Shown here: positions 7,259 through 12,292 of the stretch, in pieces
How positions within the stretch are numbered: the stretch's first letter is position 1
Layout of the letters: each line of letters begins with the position of its first letter
Assembly: GCA_049968515.1 (NCBI GenBank)
Contig: JBMFQR010000042.1
Coordinates: 1-12,292 of the forward strand
Source of the DNA: JAOACQ01 sp049968515
GTDB taxonomy: Bacteria; Spirochaetota; Brevinematia; Brevinematales; JAOACQ01
Reading direction: 5' to 3'
DNA: 12,292 nucleotides
The notes under the pieces: model-generated
What the model saw: the letters and a program-made list of their open reading frames with translations, nothing else
Told to the model about the DNA's origin: nothing
Database searches by the model: none
Translations under genes and position numbers: made by a program

Positions 7259-7896
7259 TTTTTACCCTTCTCAAGTATATTCAATATCCTTTGTTTAAAA
7301 CTCAAAAATTCATCAAACTTAATATAAAAGCTCCCCCTGTTAAAAATCAATCTTGCAGTTGATTCGAATATATTCTCCAACACCTTAAGCTTATTTTCTT
7401 TAAGTGTATTACCTGTGGAAACAATATCAACTATGCAATCACACATATCCATTACAGCAGCAAGCTCAACAGAACCATAAAGCTTTATGATTTCTGCCTG
7501 AATGGAAATGTTTGCAAAAAACTTTTTTGCAACGTTTGGATATTTTGTTGCCACCTTCAGATAAGCTCTTGAAAAAAGCTCCTCTTTATCAATATTTTCC
7601 TTCCCTGCAACCACCATCCTACATTGACCAAATCCAAGATCAAGCACCTCAAAAACATCAGCCTCATGTTCTATCAGGTCATCTTTCCCACAGAAACCAA
7701 TGTCTGCAGTTCTATTTTCAACATAGGTTGGTATATCCCATGCTCTCACAATGATAATTTTTGCATTTTCATTCGCTTCAAATATCAATTTTCTTGAATT
7801 TTCAGGTAGAGGATTGTTTAGTATTTTCGCTTCAATGAGTAATTTTTCGACATCACTTCCTAGCCGGCCCTTCGGGACAGCAATAACAAAGCTCAT
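7255..7896 (-). CDS. hisG: ATP phosphoribosyltransferase catalytic subunit, short form (HisG_S)
   Basis: HisG joins ATP and PRPP to N1-(5-phosphoribosyl)-ATP, the first step of histidine biosynthesis. At 213 residues it is the short form, which lacks the C-terminal regulatory domain of the ~300-residue enzymes and normally needs the HisRS-like partner HisZ for activity and histidine feedback. Motifs: VIAVPKGRL (4-12) at the N-terminus, RAWDIPTYVENRTADIGFCGKD (51-72) covering the ATP-binding lobe, GSVELAAVMDMCDCIVDIVSTGNTL (141-165) with the PRPP loop at about 157-165, and a final FNRGSFYIK. The start at 7896 has GGAGG (7901-7905 on the plus strand as CCTCC). It stands alone: no hisZ or other his gene is in the window. 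A well-formed promoter lies just upstream, so it can be expressed apart from the two genes before it. Confidence 0.95.
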   Translation of the reverse strand: MSFVIAVPKGRLGSDVEKLLIEAKILNNPLPENSRKLIFEANENAKIIIVRAWDIPTYVENRTADIGFCGKDDLIEHEADVFEVLDLGFGQCRMVVAGKENIDKEELFSRAYLKVATKYPNVAKKFFANISIQAEIIKLYGSVELAAVMDMCDCIVDIVSTGNTLKENKLKVLENIFESTARLIFNRGSFYIKFDEFLSFKQRILNILEKGKK

Positions 7897-7913
7897 TTTT
7901 CCTCCAGAGTAAG

Positions 7914-7942
7914 ATTATAAAATATTGCAGACAAAATGTAAA
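7914..7942 (-). promoter_or_regulatory. sigma70-type promoter before hisG
   Basis: Reading the minus strand, TTTACA (7942-7937) and TATAAT (7919-7914) are exactly 17 bases apart, in the 49-base gap between the radical SAM gene and hisG. Transcription would start near 7907, giving a very short leader that carries GGAGG at 7905-7901. It would drive hisG, the barrel protein, tsaD and the methyltransferase. This is a consensus match only; no activator or operator site is visible. Confidence 0.6.
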
Positions 7943-7945
7943 AAT

Positions 7946-9565
7946 TTACTCTATTAAACTCTCTTTTATCAACTTATAAACCGGCAGATTCTTAATTTCA
8001 TTGATAAATCTGCTTCTGTCGATAAAAAATTCGGTGGCCTTTTTCCCCACACCGGGAATCTGCTCTATTTCTCTGAGTGAAGCCAGAGAAAGATTAAATG
8101 GAAAAATCAGACCAACTATCGATCTCTCTCTGTGAGAAAGAATAAAAGCATCAATTTTCTCAAGCAAATTTAACCTTCTGGGTATGTTTACAGTTATTGG
8201 ATATGTCCCAATCTGTCTTGCTAAAGACCAATCTCCCCTGTTTGTTTCTACTATAAGGTTTTTTAGGCTCAAACCTACAGGAAAAATTTGCTTCAGCATA
8301 TAATTGTCAATTTCATTACGTATTTTCTCCCTGTATTTTTTAAATATTGCGTCAAGTATTGGTTCATTTTTGCCTTTTGAAGTGTGGGAGGCAATATATG
8401 TATGTGGCGAGATTTTAAGCTGTCTTATGTTTATTCTTCTTAAAAGCAGCCCATCATCTTTCACTTTTTTCAAAAATTCATAGTTTTTCTTAAAGGTTTC
8501 TCTGCTTTCACCAGCCAGCCCCTTTATGAAATTCAGCCCTGGCAGAAGCTTTGGTATGCCGTCCTCTCTTATTCCTCCTATTTCATTTATAAGCCTGATA
8601 GCAAAGTAAACTTCATCGGGTGATGCCTTTAAAAAATTTTTTTCTACTACAACAGGATCAGCACTTTCCATTCCCATGGCAGCCACATCGCCTGCTGTGT
8701 TGTTTTTTACAATTATTTCTGTAATCCTTTGTGATTCAACTGGAAACTTTGCTATCGTACCGGGATTAACATTATCAAGGTGAAGGGTCTCAAGTTGTGG
8801 GATATTATCCCTGATCCCTTCGTAAAGCATTCTTAAATTTTCCGGCTGTGGTCTCGGAAAACCATCCTTTATAGTTGACATATCAGCCATATAGGAATAA
8901 ATATCTGCCTGCTTGCCAAGTCTGAAATGCCTTATTCCAAAACTTGCAAGAGATTTTATTTCATTTATTATATCGAGAGGCTTTCTGAACTCTGGATTGT
9001 ACAATCCTTCTATGCAGAAAGAACAATGTATCTTCCTGGGACAGCCACGTGAAGTCTCAATTTCTACAATAATATCTGGATGTCTCGGGTGTTGTTCAAC
9101 TATAAAACTGCCATTTATGGCAAAACTGTTTAACTCTTCAATGGTTCTGTAACGAAATTCTGTTTTTGAAAAAGAAAAATAGTCATATATAAAAGCCTCT
9201 ATGTCCTTTTCAATCAAAAAAATGTTTTGATTTTTAAAGTTTATTTTTTCAAATTGTATCGGGCCACCTATAAAAATTCTTGTCTTTTTGTTCTTTCCAG
9301 CGATTTCTTCAATCTCATAAAGCTCAATGGGTTTACCACCAAGATATTTCCCCGGTACGGGATTGCCAGCAATGATTACAGCAAAATCAGTCGGGGAAAT
9401 AATGTATGAAGACTCACGAAGTTGAAGAATTGTCCTGTATGAAATCTCTTTTATCCCGGCAAGGAATGCGGCTCCGGCAGTATATCTTATGTAAGTTGAA
9501 AGATATGGTGGAACTCCCAGACAGGTTGGTTCATCAACAAAACCATCAATAATCAATAATTTCAT
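7946..9565 (-). CDS. radical SAM protein with C-terminal helix-hairpin-helix (COG1031-like)
   Basis: This 539-residue protein resembles the radical SAM/HhH family catalogued as COG1031, best known from archaea; its reaction is unknown. The N-terminal ~150 residues (LLIIDGFVDEPTCLGVPPYLSTYIRY, later VIIAGNPVPGKYLGG and IFIGGP) look like the Rossmann-type domain that precedes the core in B12-binding-like radical SAM proteins. The core starts at ETSRGCPRKIHCSFC (170-184), with C175, C181 and C184 as the [4Fe-4S] ligands in a CX5CX2C spacing, not the usual CX3CX2C. Later MGMESADPVVVEKN (297-310) and LPGLNFIKGLAGE (341-353) fit the barrel. A helix-hairpin-helix, EQIPGVGKKATEFF (501-514), ends the protein and suggests nucleic-acid contact (inference). 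It overlaps the PBP gene by ATGA (9562-9565), so it is coupled to it. A tRNA or DNA substrate is conceivable, but nothing here proves it. Confidence 0.8.
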   Translation of the reverse strand: MKLLIIDGFVDEPTCLGVPPYLSTYIRYTAGAAFLAGIKEISYRTILQLRESSYIISPTDFAVIIAGNPVPGKYLGGKPIELYEIEEIAGKNKKTRIFIGGPIQFEKINFKNQNIFLIEKDIEAFIYDYFSFSKTEFRYRTIEELNSFAINGSFIVEQHPRHPDIIVEIETSRGCPRKIHCSFCIEGLYNPEFRKPLDIINEIKSLASFGIRHFRLGKQADIYSYMADMSTIKDGFPRPQPENLRMLYEGIRDNIPQLETLHLDNVNPGTIAKFPVESQRITEIIVKNNTAGDVAAMGMESADPVVVEKNFLKASPDEVYFAIRLINEIGGIREDGIPKLLPGLNFIKGLAGESRETFKKNYEFLKKVKDDGLLLRRINIRQLKISPHTYIASHTSKGKNEPILDAIFKKYREKIRNEIDNYMLKQIFPVGLSLKNLIVETNRGDWSLARQIGTYPITVNIPRRLNLLEKIDAFILSHRERSIVGLIFPFNLSLASLREIEQIPGVGKKATEFFIDRSRFINEIKNLPVYKLIKESLIE

Positions 9566-12057
9566 TGTATTCCAGAATTAATGTCAAAGTTTTCTTTTTC
9601 ATTTTCAAGTATTGAATTGCTATTTTCATTCCCGGGAAGGAAATCAGGCTCAATGTTTTCTATGTCAATTTTATTTGTAAGCTGGTGAATTTCTATATTC
9701 TCATCTTCACGAAAGTTTTCATTGTGGAGATCACAAGTTTTTGTGGGAACTGTACCGTTAAGAAAATATTCTCCCACTACCTTTGGACAGAACTCATTTG
9801 CAAGAAGACCTGTTGAGGCACAAACCTCGGCATAACTGACTTCACCCTGTGGTGGAGTAAAAGGAATGTCTGGCTTGTCCTTTAAAGCTCTCAAGGTATA
9901 TCTCATCCATATTGGTGCGGCAACAAGGGCTGCAGAACGATGCCTTCCGAGTGACTTGTTGGGATTGTCAAAACCCACCCATATTACAGTGGCAAGATTT
10001 TTTGTGAAACCACCAAACCATGTATCCTTCCAGTTAGATGTGGTTCCCGTCTTTCCACCTGCTTCAAGATTAAAACCAGTACTTTTCGCAGCAGATGCTC
10101 CTGTTCCGTAATAGAGAACATCCCTCATAAGTGATTGCATTATGAATGCCGTGCCCCTGCTCATTATTTGCTTTACGCTTGATTTATTAATCTCTCTTTT
10201 TAGCTCAAAATCTTCTATAACCTTTCCATATCTATCTTTTATCTTTAGAATGGCTATTGGCTCTATGCTTACTCCATCATTTGCAATAGCGGCAAGAAAT
10301 CTTGCCATTTCAAAAGGAGTAAAGATACCAATACCGAGTGCTCCGGATAAAGTTGGAGGTAGCCTTTTTTTTACCTCATCCTTTGAAATTCCAAAATAAT
10401 CACCGAGAGTGGCTGCGATGGTTTCAAAACCAAGTGTTTTGAGGAGGAGTTCCCACACCTGAACTGCAACAACATTGACAGAGTACTGCAATGCAGTTCT
10501 TATCCTTAACTTTCCCCTGTAAGTACCCTCGTAGTTCCTCGGTACCCATAAGTTTCCCGAGGCTTCAGGAAATGCAAGCTCTTTGTCTTCAAATACACTT
10601 GCAGGAGTGATGAGTTTTTTTTCTATTGCTAAAGTATAAAACACCGGTTTAAAAAGAGAGCCCAATGGCCTTTTTGCCATCGTTGCCCTGTTGAATTGAT
10701 TGAGGTAGTTGAAAGAAAGACCTCCAACCATTGCTTCAACATAACCATTTTTGGGATTAATTGATACAAGTGCTGCTTCAATTTTGTCTTTTTTACCTTC
10801 TATAAGAGTCTTTAGATTATAACGCTGGTCAAGTTTACTTGCCAGTTCATCTACCCCCAGCATATATGAGGCAAGAAGTAAAAAGTCACTGTAAGTAGAG
10901 ATGTAATCATCCATTAACCTTTCTAACTTTGCACTTCCTACCTTTAAAGAGTTTATCCCAAAAGTAAGACTTATGAGGTCGACAATATCTTCAAACTCAC
11001 CCCTGTAGGTTTTTTCATAGTATTTGGTTTCTCTTTCATAGTTTTGCTGTTCTACGGAAATAGCTTTTATAATCTCTTCGTTTGCAATTCTCTGCTTATC
11101 AAGATCGAGGGTGGTATATATCTCAAATCCACCAGCATAAACATTTTCTTCTCCATAACGGCTTATTAATTCCTGTCTGATATATTCTGTGAAATAAGCT
11201 GCTTCATTTTTGACACTTCTCTGAATGTTAATCTCTCTCGCTTTGAAAACAGAAGCATAATTCATCCAGAAGTCTTCAAATATCTCATCTGCCTGTTCTC
11301 TATTAAGAAAGCCCATTCTTACCATAGAATTTAATACTATTCTATGCCTTGTCTGTGCCCTGTAGGGATTAAAAATTGGCGAATATGCAGATGGTTGCTG
11401 GATAAGACCTGCCAGAAGAGAAGCCTCTCCCACAGTTAAATCCTTTGCATCCTTGTCAAAGAAAAACCTTGAAGCAGCCTGAACTCCATAGCATCCATGC
11501 CCGAAATAGACCCTGTTGAAGTAAAGCTCAAGAATCTCCTCTTTTGAATACTTTTTCTCTATCTGAAAAGCATACCACAATTCCACAATTTTTCTAAAAA
11601 TACTTCTCTCACCGGTAGTAAAAAGGCTTTTTGCAAGCTGCTGGGTTATTGTCGATCCTCCTCTTGCCCTTTTTCCCATAAGTGGTTCAAGCAATGCACC
11701 CTTTACAGTTGCCCAGAAATTAAAGCCTTTGTGTTTGTAAAAGCTGTTGTCCTCCGTCGCTATTATGGCAAGTATAAGTGAACGTGGTAGATCTTTGTAA
11801 TATATCAGATCTCTTTTCTCAAAGAAAAATTCTGTGATGAGATTGCCCTTTATATCATACACCTTGGTGGGCACTGAATACATAGAATAGTCTTCGAGAG
11901 ACTTTATGTCCTTTAATGTAGAAAATGTTACCATAATCTGAGCTATAAAAATACCTGTAAGAAATCCAAGTGCTAAAATCCCAAAAAAGAAGATTTTCTG
12001 TATGGTTGTAAAAGGAAAGTGCTTTCTGGTTTCGTTCAAAAACTTCCTTAAGCCCAT
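9562..12057 (-). CDS. class A penicillin-binding protein (PBP1A-like transglycosylase/transpeptidase)
   Basis: This 831-residue bifunctional murein synthase polymerises lipid II and cross-links peptide stems on the outer face of the inner membrane. A short cytoplasmic tail is followed by one membrane anchor (~21-45). The GT51 domain has IATEDNSFYKHKGFN (99-113) with catalytic E102, RGGSTITQQLAKSLF (132-146), and YFNRVYFGHGCYGVQAAS (179-196). A ~100-residue insert (~325-425) separates it from the transpeptidase domain, as in PBP1A. The transpeptidase has RPLGSLFKP with S467 and K470 (SxxK), YSVN (525-528, SxN) and KTGTT (669-673). Near the end are three cysteines (746, 757, 775) and an acidic, Asn-rich tail after ~780. 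All catalytic residues are present. The ATG at 12057 has only a weak GGGG upstream, but the frame holds no other start before a stop at 12109-12111. It is the first gene of the minus-strand operon. Confidence 0.95.
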   Translation of the reverse strand: MGLRKFLNETRKHFPFTTIQKIFFFGILALGFLTGIFIAQIMVTFSTLKDIKSLEDYSMYSVPTKVYDIKGNLITEFFFEKRDLIYYKDLPRSLILAIIATEDNSFYKHKGFNFWATVKGALLEPLMGKRARGGSTITQQLAKSLFTTGERSIFRKIVELWYAFQIEKKYSKEEILELYFNRVYFGHGCYGVQAASRFFFDKDAKDLTVGEASLLAGLIQQPSAYSPIFNPYRAQTRHRIVLNSMVRMGFLNREQADEIFEDFWMNYASVFKAREINIQRSVKNEAAYFTEYIRQELISRYGEENVYAGGFEIYTTLDLDKQRIANEEIIKAISVEQQNYERETKYYEKTYRGEFEDIVDLISLTFGINSLKVGSAKLERLMDDYISTYSDFLLLASYMLGVDELASKLDQRYNLKTLIEGKKDKIEAALVSINPKNGYVEAMVGGLSFNYLNQFNRATMAKRPLGSLFKPVFYTLAIEKKLITPASVFEDKELAFPEASGNLWVPRNYEGTYRGKLRIRTALQYSVNVVAVQVWELLLKTLGFETIAATLGDYFGISKDEVKKRLPPTLSGALGIGIFTPFEMARFLAAIANDGVSIEPIAILKIKDRYGKVIEDFELKREINKSSVKQIMSRGTAFIMQSLMRDVLYYGTGASAAKSTGFNLEAGGKTGTTSNWKDTWFGGFTKNLATVIWVGFDNPNKSLGRHRSAALVAAPIWMRYTLRALKDKPDIPFTPPQGEVSYAEVCASTGLLANEFCPKVVGEYFLNGTVPTKTCDLHNENFREDENIEIHQLTNKIDIENIEPDFLPGNENSNSILENEKENFDINSGIQ

Positions 12058-12083
12058 TGAATACCCCGAGAGAAACTTCAGTA

Positions 12084-12112
12084 ATTTTAAAACAAAAAGG
12101 CAAAATAATCAA
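12084..12112 (-). promoter_or_regulatory. sigma70-type promoter of the PBP1A-led operon
   Basis: On the minus strand TTGATT (12112-12107) and TAAAAT (12089-12084) are 17 bases apart, and transcription would start near 12077, about 20 bases before the PBP start. The -35 matches four of six consensus bases and the -10 five of six. The region is very AT-rich, so chance matches are expected, but the position and spacing are good. Confidence 0.45.
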
Positions 12113-12272
12113 ATAAAAGTTTAAAGCTGAAAGTTTGTAAAGTTATAAGGTTAGTCCAGAAGCCTACCTTATCTACCATACCATATTGGGTATAATTTAA
12201 AAGTTTTAAGCTGTCGTTACAATAATGAGAGTGGAAATATAACTCAAAGTTTGAAAGTGGAAAAGTTTAAGA
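12113..12272. repeat. non-coding stretch with degenerate AAAGTTT-type repeats
   Basis: The 235 bases upstream of the PBP gene hold no convincing gene. Similar short words recur on the plus strand: AAAGTTTAAAGCTGAAAGTTTG near 12116-12137 (split by a few differences), AAAGTTTTAAGCTG near 12200-12213, and CAAAGTTTGAAAGTGG near 12244-12259 followed by AAAAGTTTAAG. They look like decayed copies of one small unit and not like a CRISPR array, because spacing and sequence vary. Confidence 0.4.
12145..12172. repeat. 7-bp inverted repeat upstream of the PBP1A promoter
   Basis: ATAAGGT at 12145-12151 and ACCTTAT at 12166-12172 are perfect reverse complements around a 14-base centre. There is no T-run after it on either strand, so a terminator is unlikely. 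It could be an operator or a weak hairpin upstream of the minus-strand promoter; chance cannot be excluded. Confidence 0.3.
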
Positions 12273-12288
12273 AAAGAAAACCTCCTTG
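12266..12288 (-). terminator. possible second half of a terminator of a gene beyond the right edge
   Basis: On the minus strand AAGGAGG is followed at once by TTTTCTTTTCTT, which looks like the descending arm and U-tract of a rho-independent terminator. The matching CCTCCTT arm would lie outside the window, so the hairpin cannot be confirmed. If right, a minus-strand gene ends just beyond 12292. Confidence 0.2.
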
Positions 12289-12292
12289 CATG

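Noticed and set aside
9866..10399. Plus-strand frames of 81 and 85 residues opposite PBP1A
   Set aside because: They lie wholly over the conserved transpeptidase domain on the other strand and have no recognisable motifs.
11855..12112. 85-residue minus-strand frame upstream of and overlapping PBP1A
   Set aside because: It is a shadow of the PBP N-terminus in another frame, with no ribosome-binding site or recognisable sequence.
12191..12196. TATAAT on the plus strand as a promoter for a gene to the right
   Set aside because: No acceptable -35 at 16-18 bases upstream, and no start codon with a ribosome-binding site follows before the window ends.
12206..12292. Minus-strand frame open from the right edge for 28 codons, as the end of a gene
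   Set aside because: The translation is low-complexity and coincides with the repeat words; nothing supports it as coding.
12270..12292. ACCTCCTT as the 3' end of a 16S rRNA
   Set aside because: The flanking sequence does not match the conserved 16S end (no GGATC before it), so the octamer is likely chance or a terminator arm.
1..12292. CRISPR array, tRNA, insertion sequence or defence system
   Set aside because: No regular direct repeats, cloverleaf, transposase motif or known defence domain was seen on either strand.

Overview
The window looks like a piece of the chromosome of an AT-rich, diderm (Gram-negative type) bacterium. The diderm reading rests on a small secreted beta-barrel-like protein with a signal peptide, a class A penicillin-binding protein, and a dTDP-amino-sugar/glycosyltransferase cluster typical of O-antigen or capsule loci. 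I cannot name the phylum. One gene, a radical SAM protein with a C-terminal helix-hairpin-helix, resembles a family known mainly from archaea, so an anaerobic and perhaps thermophilic lineage is possible, but this is inference.

Left part, plus strand, about 1-4888: a surface polysaccharide locus. It begins with the 3' end of an unrecognised gene whose stop codon abuts the next start. Then come a sugar 3,4-ketoisomerase (FdtA/QdtA type) and a PLP-dependent sugar aminotransferase (FdtB/QdtB type), overlapping by ATGA. Together they should make dTDP-3-amino-3,6-dideoxyhexose (Fuc3N or Qui3N); no acyltransferase follows. Next is a wrecked family 2 glycosyltransferase (in-frame TGA, then loss of most of the gene). 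After it come a multi-pass membrane protein broken by a one-base slip in an A8 run and a 493-residue GT-C-like membrane protein. The locus is very T-rich, shows decay, and ends in a 63-bp tail-to-tail overlap with a minus-strand gene.

Right part, minus strand, 12057 down to 4826: a tightly packed operon reading PBP1A -> radical SAM/HhH protein -> hisG (short form) -> small outer-membrane-type protein -> tsaD -> zinc-ribbon SAM methyltransferase. Junctions are -4, +49, -4, +17 and +1 bases. Good sigma70-like promoters stand before the PBP gene (TTGATT-17-TAAAAT) and before hisG (TTTACA-17-TATAAT), so the hisG-to-methyltransferase part can be transcribed separately. The operon mixes cell-wall synthesis, histidine biosynthesis and tRNA modification; there is no obvious single pathway.

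Right edge, 12058-12292: non-coding, AT-rich, with scattered degenerate AAAGTTT-type repeats, one 7-bp inverted repeat, and possibly the last half of a terminator of a gene beyond the window. I see no tRNA, rRNA, CRISPR array, insertion sequence or defence system. The most interesting points are the lesions in the polysaccharide locus (one on a classic A AAA AAA slippery heptamer), the archaeal-type radical SAM protein with a CX5CX2C cluster motif, and the lone short-form hisG behind its own promoter.
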